Source of the DNA: Pseudomonadota bacterium | GTDB taxonomy: Bacteria > Pseudomonadota > Gammaproteobacteria > QQUJ01 | Assembly: GCA_008501635.1 (NCBI GenBank) | Contig: QQUJ01000030.1 | Coordinates: 1 to 64,000, forward strand | Length of the DNA stretch: 64,000 nucleotides | Reading direction: 5' to 3' | Part shown: in pieces, positions 6,821 to 16,013 of the stretch | How positions within the stretch are numbered: the first letter of the stretch is position 1 | Layout of the letters: each line of letters starts with the position of its first letter | Program-made: the position numbers and the translations under genes | The notes under the pieces: generated by a model | Told to the model about the DNA's origin: nothing | Databases searched by the model: none | The model's input: only the letters and a program-made list of their open reading frames with translations

Positions 6821-8803
6821 TCACGCTCCCAATACCGTCATTGGTCTCATTGTTTCGGCTGAATTTTTACTCTTGAAATTCCTGTGAAACGATTCGACGA
6901 AATGGTAGTGCCACAACTGAGTCGAAAGAATACCAACCAGCGCCATGTTGTCTTTATGACCGATGGCACGACCTTTTTGAACTTTTCGATGCAGTCGTCC
7001 GACTTTTGCTGCATCGAAATAGCCGTACCGCGATACGGTTTCCGGGCTCAGCAGTTCAGCAACGTAATCGGTATTTCCCCCACTGAAAAACGCAGGAATA
7101 TCGGGAGCACGGTAAGGCTGCTTCGGTCGTTCCGTGATTCCTCGCGGGAGGAAACGACGTGTACTCAGTTTGAGTAAAAACTTTTCGTTCAGAACCCGCA
7201 TTTTGTGCTTTGGATGAAGTGTATTGGCGAACTCTATCACGCGGTGATCGAGATACGGGAAACGACCTTCCACCGAGTTGGCCATCAACATGCGATCGCC
7301 CTGAGCGCAGAGCAGATAACCCGCCATCAGCGTCTTTGACTCTATGTACTGGGCGCGGTTGAAGGGGTGCCACTTCTCAATTCCCGCGGGTAGCTGTTGT
7401 TTGAGGCACTCAATCGCATCCTCTTTCAATCGGTCGTTCAATTGGTCAGAGAAAAACGTTTTGCACTGGGCCGTGGTTTGCCACCGGGTAAAGTGACTGA
7501 AAAATGGCGAATCCGGCTGATCCAATGCCACTCCAAAAAAATTCTTTAAGTAGGTCAGCCCCTGTGCTTGCGTAATATTCAGATACGGATAGAGCCGCTT
7601 CAACAACGTCGGGCGCCAGCTCGACTCCGGTTGTTTCGCCCAAAAACCTCGTATCTTGCCTTCCTTGAATATGTCGTAGCCTCCAAGCACCTCATCCGAG
7701 CCTTCTCCGGTCAACACCACCTTATAGTTCTGCTCATGAACCAAACCGGAAAGCATGCCCATGGGTACCGGTGCCGTTCTCAGCACGGGCATCTCGGTAT
7801 GCAAAATAGTATGAAAAAATGCTTCCCCTACGGATTTTGCGTCGCAGTGCACCCTGCTGTGGTTGGCATTGACATGCTCGATCATTTGCTGCTGGTAACC
7901 GCTCTCGTCCAACCCTTTGTCATCAAATCCAATAGAAAAGGTGCGCAATGATGCATTCCCGAAATGATGAATCAACGCAACCAGGGCCGATGAATCGAGC
8001 CCACCTGAAAGGTATGCTCCTACCGGGACATCCGCGCGCAACCGAATACGCGTAGCATCCACCAACAACGCTAGCAACTCCTCCGCAAGTTCGGTGTCCG
8101 CCCCCTCACGGTAACGACCGTCCTCCGGAAAGGTCCATTCCCAGTAACATTTGCGGCTAATACGTCCACGCTCGGCTATCACCATTTCACCAGGCGCCAC
8201 TTCTTCCACACCTTCGAACACTGTATTTGGGCTGATCGGAGACCAAAAGGTCATCAACTGGTCCAACGACTTTGCATTTAGTTCTGGAGCTGTGTCGAAT
8301 ACTGCTAAAATCGCTTTGATCTCGGAACCAAAAACCAATCGTCCCGCTTTCTTCGAGAAAAAAAGCGGTAATATTCCAGCACGATCCCGGGCAAGAACCA
8401 AACGACGTTTTTCCACGTCCCACAGTGCAATGGCAAATTGCCCATTGAGATGATGGACAAAATCATCCCCATACTCTTCGTAGAGGTGAACCAATACCTC
8501 TGTATCGGACTGGGTATAGAAATGATGACCGCGGGCAGTGAGCTCGGCACGTAACTCTACGTAGTTGAATATCTCCCCATTGAAAATCACCCAGACAGAT
8601 TCATCCTCGTTATGGATGGGCTGTTTCCCTCCCTCGAGATCGATAATGCTGAGACGGGCGTGCCCGAGTCCTATCGCTCCGTCACGATAATACCCGGTTC
8701 CATCGGGGCCTCGATGGTGCAATAAATGCACCATGGCCTGCAGTTCCCGATGCTCTACGGGAGGCAGCTCCTGTAAATTGAGAATGCCCGCAATGCCGCA
8801 CAC
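6821..8803 (-). CDS. Asparagine synthase-like glutamine amidotransferase, exosortase A-associated
   Basis: A 660-residue class II glutamine amidotransferase/asparagine synthase. The N-terminal Ntn glutaminase starts MCGIAGILN with nucleophile Cys2, followed by LLHHRGPDGTG and NGEIFNY. The synthetase half carries the PP-loop motif YLSGGLDSSALVAL near residue 265 and GEGSDEVLGGYDIF. Instead of making free asparagine, relatives in EPS and O-antigen loci amidate a uronic acid or a related precursor. The position directly after the deacetylase (17-base gap) matches the amidotransferase that commonly accompanies exosortase A. The C-terminal region past about residue 560 is longer than in classical AsnB. 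Confidence 0.85.
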   Translation of the reverse strand: MCGIAGILNLQELPPVEHRELQAMVHLLHHRGPDGTGYYRDGAIGLGHARLSIIDLEGGKQPIHNEDESVWVIFNGEIFNYVELRAELTARGHHFYTQSDTEVLVHLYEEYGDDFVHHLNGQFAIALWDVEKRRLVLARDRAGILPLFFSKKAGRLVFGSEIKAILAVFDTAPELNAKSLDQLMTFWSPISPNTVFEGVEEVAPGEMVIAERGRISRKCYWEWTFPEDGRYREGADTELAEELLALLVDATRIRLRADVPVGAYLSGGLDSSALVALIHHFGNASLRTFSIGFDDKGLDESGYQQQMIEHVNANHSRVHCDAKSVGEAFFHTILHTEMPVLRTAPVPMGMLSGLVHEQNYKVVLTGEGSDEVLGGYDIFKEGKIRGFWAKQPESSWRPTLLKRLYPYLNITQAQGLTYLKNFFGVALDQPDSPFFSHFTRWQTTAQCKTFFSDQLNDRLKEDAIECLKQQLPAGIEKWHPFNRAQYIESKTLMAGYLLCAQGDRMLMANSVEGRFPYLDHRVIEFANTLHPKHKMRVLNEKFLLKLSTRRFLPRGITERPKQPYRAPDIPAFFSGGNTDYVAELLSPETVSRYGYFDAAKVGRLHRKVQKGRAIGHKDNMALVGILSTQLWHYHFVESFHRNFKSKNSAETMRPMTVLGA

Positions 8804-8820
8804 TGGTCTCTCTCCTGAGG

Positions 8821-9726
8821 CTAAGCTACCGCCTTTGTATTTGCAGGCGTCTTCTCGGGAAACAGCTCAAGCTGTTCCAGAACATTCTTCATTGGAGCAA
8901 AACGAAAGTCTTTCAGTAATCTTCTCAATCTTGATTCGCAGAGCTGAAGATTGTGATAGTGACGAAACCGCGAAAGCGTACCTGCTCTAATGCGGGGTTG
9001 CCCAGGGTCGAGTTCCCAGGGATGGAGGTAAAAAACAAATGGCATGGCATTACGTTTGTTGATGCTGCCAAGTCCCCATCTGGAAAACGCGTAGGGATAG
9101 ATTCTGAAGTAACCGCCTCCAGCGATTGGTATCGTCATGCCGGACCATCTGATCGTGGAAAGGGGGAACTCGACAATCTCCTTGCCGGCAGGGGTTTTCA
9201 TGTGGTGCGGCCATCGGGCAGCGCCAGGTATACCGTACCGATCATGGCGCACCGGAAAGATGCTGGAGTCATACAGGAACCCACACTCCACCAGGGTATC
9301 CAAGGCCCACTGTGAACTCTGGGTAATCGAATAACTGGCCGCACGGTAACCAAATACTGCTTTTTGTGCAGTCTGTTCAAGTATGGACTTGGCACGCTGA
9401 GTCTCTTCTCTGAATACATCTATGTTCTGCAAGAAAATCAGCTGATGGCTATAGCCATGACAGGCCAGTTCGTGACCCCGGTCGACAATCTCTCGCACCA
9501 GCGAGGGATGTCGCTCTGCGACCCAACCCAGTACAAAGAAGGTGGCTTTGATCCCATCCTCATCAAAAAGATCAAGCAGACGATGAGTATTTGATTCGAC
9601 GCGCGATTCCATTTCCTGCCACTCGGCAGGATTGATCACATCGCTGAAGGCTGCAACATGATAGTAATCCTCAACATCGACTGTGAGTGCGTTGAGTTGT
9701 GATTGGTTAGTGGCGTTGGTGGACAT
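8821..9726 (-). CDS. XrtA-system polysaccharide deacetylase
   Basis: A 301-residue NodB-type polysaccharide deacetylase of the exosortase A-associated group. LTVDVEDYYHVAAFSDV holds the catalytic and metal-binding Asp pair, ATFFVLGWVAERHP follows, and HELACHGYSHQLIF has the two metal-binding His. GYRAASYSI and FVFYLHPWELDPGQPRI close the active site and the DUF3473-type tail. No signal peptide or membrane helix is obvious, so cytoplasmic or membrane-face action on the repeat unit is likely. An upstream in-frame ATG at 9789 would add 21 residues. It fits removal of N-acetyl groups during EPS assembly. Confidence 0.88.
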   Translation of the reverse strand: MSTNATNQSQLNALTVDVEDYYHVAAFSDVINPAEWQEMESRVESNTHRLLDLFDEDGIKATFFVLGWVAERHPSLVREIVDRGHELACHGYSHQLIFLQNIDVFREETQRAKSILEQTAQKAVFGYRAASYSITQSSQWALDTLVECGFLYDSSIFPVRHDRYGIPGAARWPHHMKTPAGKEIVEFPLSTIRWSGMTIPIAGGGYFRIYPYAFSRWGLGSINKRNAMPFVFYLHPWELDPGQPRIRAGTLSRFRHYHNLQLCESRLRRLLKDFRFAPMKNVLEQLELFPEKTPANTKAVA

Positions 9727-9834
9727 TACTACTGGCGCATTGGGTTTCGGATGCCTATGCAATGCAAAAGGCGACTCCGCATTCTGCAATATTCAAAGCA
9801 GTTCAATGACATTAGACGAACCTTCGGGCGCGCA

Positions 9835-11262
9835 TCAGAATGTAAGAGTTGCACTCAAAGTCGCCGAGTTTTCGACATACTCCCGCGTTGAAACGTCAGA
9901 TGATTGATCTGCTCGTCGCAAATAGAAATTACCTTGCACCCGTCGTCCGAATCGGCGTTCGACGCCCAGATTCACCCGTTTGAGTTCGTCGGTGGCATTG
10001 GTACCCGCAAGCTGATTCTCCTGACGTCCACCGCTTAGACTGAAGGTCGTCAGTGATCCCGCCCGCCAGATGACACTCAACTCCATACCTTTGAGGCTTT
10101 CGCGATTGTTGCTTGTTTGATAACTACGATCTTCATCGTAAACGCTGACTCGGAATGTGGTCTTCGGACGCTCAAGTGTTGCGCCAATTTGCGCGCGCTC
10201 GCGCAGATAGACCTCCGGCGCCACACCGCCCAGGCCCGGCCCGGGCAGAATCGATTCAGGATCTCGCGGGTCGATCTCCAATCGGGTTTCTGCATACGTT
10301 ATGTAGTCTTCGGTATAGAGGGCTTCTGTTCTCCAGCGTCTACCCTGCTGTAACCAGCGTAGCGAGGCGGTATTGCCGAAAACGCGCTCGCCCGCGAGCA
10401 CTTCCAATTGATACCGCTCCGCATGCTGGGAGCGCAGTCCCACCATCCAGTAGCTATCGTCCGGCGCATCGCTACCATCGGAGAGTCGAAAGGTGTTTTT
10501 CTCGTCGCCGACAAGCACGATGAACCGTGAGCGGGCAAACACGGGAATGCCGACTTCCAGCGTTCCTTGTTCGAAACGAATCTCCTCCTGACTATCGAAA
10601 TCGATCCGTGACTGGCGGTACTTAGCGGCCCAATAGAGGTGTCCTGGTTGGGAGGTGCTTTCAACGACGGCTGCTATCGCCTCCTGAGTACTGTCAGTCA
10701 ACGAAGCATCATCATAGTCGATCCTGCTGGTGGCATAGCGCAGGTCTGCCTGCGCCCGTTCCGAGACGCGGAACGTCCACCGCGGGCTTAGATAGGCGGT
10801 ATTCTCATCGGTAAGGTTACCACTTCCTGCTATGTTGCTCGTGGGAATGGGTGCTGTGGTATCGATCACCTGTTGGCGCACGGACAGCAGCGCGTCGAGC
10901 GAAAAAGTGTCGGGCACCAACCAGGCCGTCGCACGACCGGCCAACTGATGATAGGTTTCGTCCAAACTCGAATCATCACGGTAGTCGAGAGCTTGAAGGC
11001 GGTAGGTAATGTCGGTTTCAAAGCGTGGTCCGTCGTATGAGGCGTCTATACCAGGCGTGACCTCCAGCACTCGATCCGACACCTCATTGCCGGGAGTGGC
11101 AAGATTTATGTTATCGGAATGGCCAAGTCCCAAAGTGACGCTGGGTGTTATTCGCCAGTCCGCCGACTGCGCAGCCAACGGCGCCAATCCAGTCAGCAGC
11201 GCGAACGCCAGCAGCCCTGAGTGCGTAAAGGGAAAAGATTGGACACGTGGTGTCGCGTTCAT
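9835..11262 (-). CDS. PEP-CTERM-system outer-membrane beta-barrel protein (TIGR03016 type)
   Basis: A 475-residue exported protein. The start at 11262 follows GGAG seven to ten bases upstream and gives a signal peptide (FTHSGLLAFALLTGLAPLAAQSA) cleaved before DWRITPSVTLGLGHSDNI. The rest is alternating short strands such as RWRTEALYTEDYITYAETRLEI, ending in a C-terminal strand with final Phe (SATLSATLTF), typical of BAM-inserted barrels. This type of barrel is conserved in exosortase A loci and probably forms the outer-membrane exit for the polysaccharide, since the Wza-like protein of this locus is short. Its role in secretion is inferred from context. It overlaps no neighbour after start correction. 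Confidence 0.85.
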   Translation of the reverse strand: MNATPRVQSFPFTHSGLLAFALLTGLAPLAAQSADWRITPSVTLGLGHSDNINLATPGNEVSDRVLEVTPGIDASYDGPRFETDITYRLQALDYRDDSSLDETYHQLAGRATAWLVPDTFSLDALLSVRQQVIDTTAPIPTSNIAGSGNLTDENTAYLSPRWTFRVSERAQADLRYATSRIDYDDASLTDSTQEAIAAVVESTSQPGHLYWAAKYRQSRIDFDSQEEIRFEQGTLEVGIPVFARSRFIVLVGDEKNTFRLSDGSDAPDDSYWMVGLRSQHAERYQLEVLAGERVFGNTASLRWLQQGRRWRTEALYTEDYITYAETRLEIDPRDPESILPGPGLGGVAPEVYLRERAQIGATLERPKTTFRVSVYDEDRSYQTSNNRESLKGMELSVIWRAGSLTTFSLSGGRQENQLAGTNATDELKRVNLGVERRFGRRVQGNFYLRRADQSSDVSTREYVENSATLSATLTF

Positions 11263-11278
11263 ATTCTCTTCTCCACCA

Positions 11279-12130
11279 TCATTCGTTGAGTTCATTGGCC
11301 GGACCATAGTAACCTCCGTAGGTAGAACTACCCCTCGCGCCTTTACAACGGTTTAGCACCATCCCCACCAATTTATCATCATCGATGAGCGCAATTGCTT
11401 CCCGAAGTGTAGTCTGGGTGGTAAACCCCTCATTCACGATCATCAGGACCTGGCCTACCAACTGAGCCATGACGACTGCCTGGCTGGTAGCGAGTAATGG
11501 CGTGGAGTCGAAAAGAATTATCCGGTCCTCATACCTGTTCACCAGCTCGATTACCACACGATCCATCTGCTCGCTTGACAGGAGCTCCGTTGTGTTGTGC
11601 TTAGTCGTTCCGGCCGGTATGAAACGCAGTTTTTCCACATTGGTCTTGCCAATCACCTCGCTTAGATCCATCTCCGGATCGGCCAACAGGTCTGTCAATC
11701 CTTTCGCTTCAGTGGCATTGAACAAGTGACTCATCGATCGACGACTCAAATCCGAGTCTACCAAGAGCACCGTGCTGTCCTGTTCCTGGGCAATGCTGAT
11801 CGCCAGATTCAATGATGTGAATGTCTTACCTTCGCCTTCCAACGCGCTGGTAACAACAACCGCGTTCCCACGTTCGACCAGCGGTGCTCCCTTGCCCAGG
11901 GCACTCATAAGCAGCAAGCGCTTGACTATTCGGTACTCCTCCGCAGTGCGACTCTGCATGCTTCCAGGAGTCAAAAATCCCCTTTTCTTGAGCTCACTAA
12001 AATTCAGTACAAACTCGCTTTGCGTGGCTGGTTTCTCGTTGCTTGATCTCATGCGCCTCGCAGGCACTAATCTGTCTTGCATCGAAGCGTTTTCAAGCTT
12101 TTGTATCGCACGTTCGAAGAGATCCGCCAT
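11279..12130 (-). CDS. XrtA-associated tyrosine autokinase (BY-kinase, CpsD/CapB type)
   Basis: A 283-residue cytoplasmic P-loop kinase of the BY-kinase family. Walker A is TSALEGEGKTFTSLN near residue 95, Walker A' is VLLVDSDLSRRS and Walker B is RIILFDSTPLLATSQA. The C-terminal tail contains the tyrosine cluster S-T-Y-G-G-Y-Y-G, the expected autophosphorylation region. The kinase domain is separate from the Wzz-like membrane protein, which lies 3 bases upstream. The two would act together to set chain length, with the phosphatase at 1.1-1.7 kb as the opposing enzyme. Family motifs are intact. Confidence 0.9.
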   Translation of the reverse strand: MADLFERAIQKLENASMQDRLVPARRMRSSNEKPATQSEFVLNFSELKKRGFLTPGSMQSRTAEEYRIVKRLLLMSALGKGAPLVERGNAVVVTSALEGEGKTFTSLNLAISIAQEQDSTVLLVDSDLSRRSMSHLFNATEAKGLTDLLADPEMDLSEVIGKTNVEKLRFIPAGTTKHNTTELLSSEQMDRVVIELVNRYEDRIILFDSTPLLATSQAVVMAQLVGQVLMIVNEGFTTQTTLREAIALIDDDKLVGMVLNRCKGARGSSTYGGYYGPANELNE

Positions 12131-12133
12131 TTC

Positions 12134-13723
12134 TTAGCCTCCCAGCCGCTGAACTATAGCAAGCAAGTCCAGGCCGGTTATCTGCATGTACGCAGCCAGT
12201 CCAAACGCTGGAACGATCAGCAGTGCACAGAACACCAGCGCCGTGTTGGCCAAGCCTCTTTTTATTGACGCACCTCTGGAAACCACTAGTGATACACCGC
12301 CGAAAACCGGTCGGCCCGATACTTCACGCAACATTCGGCGCCCATAGATTACCGGCCATAATTGCGAAAGCGCGAATGCTACACCGATACCCCCACCAAC
12401 GCCCGCCACGAGAATTCCTGCCGTCAATGGCAATCGGGGCGGTGAAATGGCTTTTACCGGGGTACGCGGCGGATTGATAATCTGAAACTTGACGTCCTCA
12501 CCACTCTGTTCGACATCCTCTGAGATCCGGGCCGATTCGCGCCGGGTTACCAAAGAATTGTATTGATCGCGATAGATCTGGTAATTGCGGTTCAGGGTTT
12601 GCAGCTCTGCTTCCACTTTGGTCAGCGTCTCGATCTGGCGTTGAAGGTTTTCCACTCTGGATGCAAACTCCTGGCGTCTTACCTGCAATCCGGCTATTTC
12701 TGCCTCTACTCCGCCCAGTGATGCGCGCAACTGCTGGTAGAGTGGATTCGGTATCGATCCACTGCCGGCGGTACCTTGTGCTATGGACTGCTCTTCGTGG
12801 ATCCGCTGCGTCTCCAACTGCTCTATGCTGCGCTGTGCCTCGATGACATCCGGATGTTCCGTGGTATAACGCAACAACAACTCATCCAGGCGGCGCTGCA
12901 ACGCCAACAAACGCTCCTCGGTAGGTGTCTGTGCAAGAGTGCCCTCGGCGGTCACTGCGCGTTGTCCCGATGGTGTGCCCTGCAACTGTTGCTGTAGAGC
13001 CTGCCTGCGAAAGCTGGCTTCGCGTAATGCCAGCTCCACGCCCTCAAGATTGGTTCGTGCTGCTTGCAGCCGTTGATAGAAACTAGCTTCCTGCTCCGGC
13101 AACAAATTGATGTTCTGCCGTTTGAACTCTTGCAAACGTTTTTCGGCATCTGTCAGCCGTGACTCATACTCTTTGATCTGTTGATCGAGGAACTGCTGCG
13201 CCGTCTCAGAACGTGTGCGCTGATCACCGGCTGCGTCCTTTACAAACGCATCGAGCAAAGCCTGCACTATCCGTCGTGCCGTTTCCGCATTGTTGTGGCG
13301 AGCCGAGATGGTATACAGATCCGGGCTGCTGGGACGCGATGGCCGTACTGCATGAGATTGCTGCAACGAAATATTGCGTTGCAGTTCGCCAAGTACCGCT
13401 TCGAATTCATTCTGCGTCTTGACATCATGATCGAGATCCGTTGTGCGCATCACCTGTTCGAGATTTGGGCGGCTAAGCAGGTGTTGCGACATCAGCCCAA
13501 GTTTCTGAGACACATCCACATCGACCGTCAACCCCCGCAGCAGAGGGCGTAACAATGACGCCGTATCGACATAGACCACGGCTTCCGATTCATAAACATT
13601 GGGCACCTTGGCGAGCCCGTACCAACCGAGCACACAAATCAGCCACGCTGTCACCAACGCAACCCAGCGGAAGCGCCACATTCCGCGTATATAGACCAGT
13701 AACTGTTCGATAAGCTGCTGCAT
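12134..13723 (-). CDS. XrtA-system polysaccharide chain-length determinant (Wzz/PCP family)
   Basis: A 529-residue inner-membrane polysaccharide co-polymerase. An N-terminal helix (WVALVTAWLICVLGWYGLA) is followed by a large periplasmic region rich in coiled coil (about residues 170-390). The co-polymerase Pro-rich segment IINPPRTPVKAISPPRLPL leads into the next helix, and another hydrophobic segment (ALVFCALLIVPAFGLAAYM) sits near the C-terminus. This architecture is typical of the exosortase A-associated chain-length family. It needs the separate autokinase downstream because no kinase domain is fused. It lies between the export lipoprotein and the kinase in the operon. Confidence 0.9.
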   Translation of the reverse strand: MQQLIEQLLVYIRGMWRFRWVALVTAWLICVLGWYGLAKVPNVYESEAVVYVDTASLLRPLLRGLTVDVDVSQKLGLMSQHLLSRPNLEQVMRTTDLDHDVKTQNEFEAVLGELQRNISLQQSHAVRPSRPSSPDLYTISARHNNAETARRIVQALLDAFVKDAAGDQRTRSETAQQFLDQQIKEYESRLTDAEKRLQEFKRQNINLLPEQEASFYQRLQAARTNLEGVELALREASFRRQALQQQLQGTPSGQRAVTAEGTLAQTPTEERLLALQRRLDELLLRYTTEHPDVIEAQRSIEQLETQRIHEEQSIAQGTAGSGSIPNPLYQQLRASLGGVEAEIAGLQVRRQEFASRVENLQRQIETLTKVEAELQTLNRNYQIYRDQYNSLVTRRESARISEDVEQSGEDVKFQIINPPRTPVKAISPPRLPLTAGILVAGVGGGIGVAFALSQLWPVIYGRRMLREVSGRPVFGGVSLVVSRGASIKRGLANTALVFCALLIVPAFGLAAYMQITGLDLLAIVQRLGG

Positions 13724-13748
13724 CGCGGGTATCCGTTCGCTATCTACC

Positions 13749-14369
13749 TCAGAACCAGGACTCTGGGACTATCAAAATATCACCGGGCTGCATCACGACA
13801 TTGGCGGAGATATCACCCTTCTCCAATAGATCTTCCAGGCGAACCCGAAACGATTTCTGCTGTCCCTGGGGACCGCGCACAATGGTCGCGCGATTGCCCG
13901 CCGCAAACTCTGTCAATCCTCCGACTGCGATGATTACATCCAGAACCGTCATGTTGACGCGAAAGGGGATAGAGCGAGGTTGGGCAGCCTGGCCAATGAC
14001 GCGAATCTGCTCACTGGAACTACCGACGAAACTGTTGACAGTAACAGTGACGATGGGATTTTTCACGTAGCGCGAGAGACGACTCTCAACATCCCGCGCC
14101 AGTTCCGTTGGGGTTTTACCAGCCGCCTGCACGTCTTCCACCAACGGGGTTGTTATCCTGCCATCCGGACGTACCGGCACAGTAACCGAGAGATCTGTGT
14201 TCCCCCAGACAAATACATTCAATTGATCACCTGGGCCAATCGTGTAGCTTGACTCGCTGGGCGTCGGCGACGCCGAGATCGCAGGCAACTCCGGCGCCCC
14301 TGCGCAGGCGGCCAGAAGCACCACCATACCTACAATCAAACCTCTTTCCGCGATTTGTACGACACTCAT
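13749..14369 (-). CDS. XrtA/PEP-CTERM-system polysaccharide export protein (Wza-like)
   Basis: A 206-residue lipoprotein. The start at 14369 follows AGGAGG at six bases. The signal peptide ends in a lipobox, VVLLAACAGAP. The Poly_export domain begins SYTIGPGDQLNVFVWGN, and a SLBB-like domain follows with IRVIGQAAQPRSIPFR and MQPGDILIVPESWF. It is much shorter than Wza (about 380 residues) and lacks the C-terminal helix that forms the Wza pore, so it cannot by itself be the outer-membrane channel. The beta-barrel at 9.8-11.3 kb is the likely partner. Confidence 0.9.
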   Translation of the reverse strand: MSVVQIAERGLIVGMVVLLAACAGAPELPAISASPTPSESSYTIGPGDQLNVFVWGNTDLSVTVPVRPDGRITTPLVEDVQAAGKTPTELARDVESRLSRYVKNPIVTVTVNSFVGSSSEQIRVIGQAAQPRSIPFRVNMTVLDVIIAVGGLTEFAAGNRATIVRGPQGQQKSFRVRLEDLLEKGDISANVVMQPGDILIVPESWF

Positions 14370-14441
14370 GATCATCCTCCTAACAAATCCGACCAGGCAC
14401 ACCCTGTTTCGGTCATAGCCGCAAGCCCACTGAATGCATCA

Positions 14442-16013
14442 CTAACACCAGGATTGGGCAGCCGCATTACCAATCGCATGTTCCAACTGTCGCATGAGAG
14501 TTGGCTCAGCACCAGCGAGAAACGCCTGCAATGTTTTGCGACTGTCCGCCGCCTCTGCAGGGCCGACAGTGGTGACCACAATCGATGCCGCGTCGGTTCG
14601 CCCACAGATCAAACCGCGCAATCCAAGCAACTTTGCATTCGTGGCCACAGCGGCGTTGTTACCCGCCACACGATACCAGGTCCAGATAACCCGACGTTGA
14701 CCGGATGGCGAGGCGACCAGGATCTCCCTTATTGGGATCACTGTATCTCCTGCTTCGATTTGCCGATACTCGTCGGATAGGAACCGCCAACTCTCCGAGT
14801 CGAAGGGGGAATTGACCCACGCAACGGCTTCGTGGCCGGGCCGCTGAGAGTAATATAGAGCAATCTGCACAAGTACAGGCCGATCACCGCTATTGATATA
14901 GGTACCGGTAATCTCATCGTCTGCACCGGTAAATCTGCCACCACTCCTATGTACCTCCCGGGTTTCAAATGATACCCACTCACCCAATCGGGAAGGCGGG
15001 GCCAACACACGGTCTGCCGCAACCACAGGGGCTGCCATCAAGACGGATACGCCAACCGGGACTAACAGGGCAGCTGCCATCGCCATACCTACCACCAGAC
15101 CCATTGAGGCGCGGGCAGGCGGAGCCTTGTTTTTCTTTGCAGTGCCCTCACCAGTCACTAACCATCGCCGCGGCATGAGGTGGCTGGCAGCCAGGAAGAA
15201 AACCAGCATTCCGACTCCGAACAACATCCATCCCAGGGAAACGTGGTCTTCCTTGACAAAATAGTGCTGCATATCTGTCATTGCACCGGCGACTACCACG
15301 ATGAGGATACGTATCACATTCAAAAGAAAGGACATGCCGACGGCGCTGGCGAACAACAGGATACCCGGCCCGACGCGCAGCCCCGTCCATCCAGCGAAAA
15401 GCAACGCCAGGGGCATAGCCACCACCAGTTGACGCATACCCGTGCAATTGTCCGCGATATAGAATTTCCCCACTGACAGCGTAATGGTGCTTCCCTCCAG
15501 AAGGGCTGTGATCCCACCGAAACCCAAGAGCCAGGTAACAACGTGAGCGGTGCCGAGACGCAATGGCTCGTTAAATACCGACCACACGGGTATTCCGAAC
15601 ACCAGCAGCACCAGAGGCAGCCAGAGCCGACGTACGCTGTGCCAGCCAGATACCGCAAGAACCAGGGAGGGGAATAAAAGCCAAAACGCCAAACGGGCAC
15701 CCACTTCAATCAGAAGCAGCGAAGAAACTCCCCAGATGAGAGCGGTCGTCACCAGTGCGGCAGCCCCCGGCAGATTGGGGCGAATACCGAATGCATCAGG
15801 CTCACGCCAAACCGTGCGACCCGCGAGCAACAGTGACAGGACGAGCAACAGACTGCCGTGAGAGTAGTCGACGGTATCGCTCGAGAGCCACAACTCAATC
15901 AGACCAGCCAACGTATCCCGATACGCAACGGCGGTGAGCAGCACCAAAGCGGCCAGCACCGCGATCGGCGCAGATCGTGATTGCAGCACCAAATTGGCCG
16001 TTGTGGCATTCAC
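14442..16013 (-). CDS. xrtA: Exosortase A with fused EpsI domain
   Basis: A 523-residue polytopic membrane protein. The N-terminal 300 residues are exosortase with about eight hydrophobic helices. The catalytic triad is visible: Cys190 in ADNCTGMRQ, Arg235 in LNVIRILIVV and His257 in KEDHVSLGW. From about 310 on comes an EpsI (DUF3485) domain (APPSRLGEWVSFETREVHR, VLVQIALYYSQRPGHEAV, VIPIREILVAS). Exosortases cut and sort proteins with a PEP-CTERM tail; the probable substrate here is encoded at 23.1-23.9 kb. The gene overlaps prsR by 4 bases, so the two are probably translationally coupled. Confidence 0.93.
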   Translation of the reverse strand: MNATTANLVLQSRSAPIAVLAALVLLTAVAYRDTLAGLIELWLSSDTVDYSHGSLLLVLSLLLAGRTVWREPDAFGIRPNLPGAAALVTTALIWGVSSLLLIEVGARLAFWLLFPSLVLAVSGWHSVRRLWLPLVLLVFGIPVWSVFNEPLRLGTAHVVTWLLGFGGITALLEGSTITLSVGKFYIADNCTGMRQLVVAMPLALLFAGWTGLRVGPGILLFASAVGMSFLLNVIRILIVVVAGAMTDMQHYFVKEDHVSLGWMLFGVGMLVFFLAASHLMPRRWLVTGEGTAKKNKAPPARASMGLVVGMAMAAALLVPVGVSVLMAAPVVAADRVLAPPSRLGEWVSFETREVHRSGGRFTGADDEITGTYINSGDRPVLVQIALYYSQRPGHEAVAWVNSPFDSESWRFLSDEYRQIEAGDTVIPIREILVASPSGQRRVIWTWYRVAGNNAAVATNAKLLGLRGLICGRTDAASIVVTTVGPAEAADSRKTLQAFLAGAEPTLMRQLEHAIGNAAAQSWC

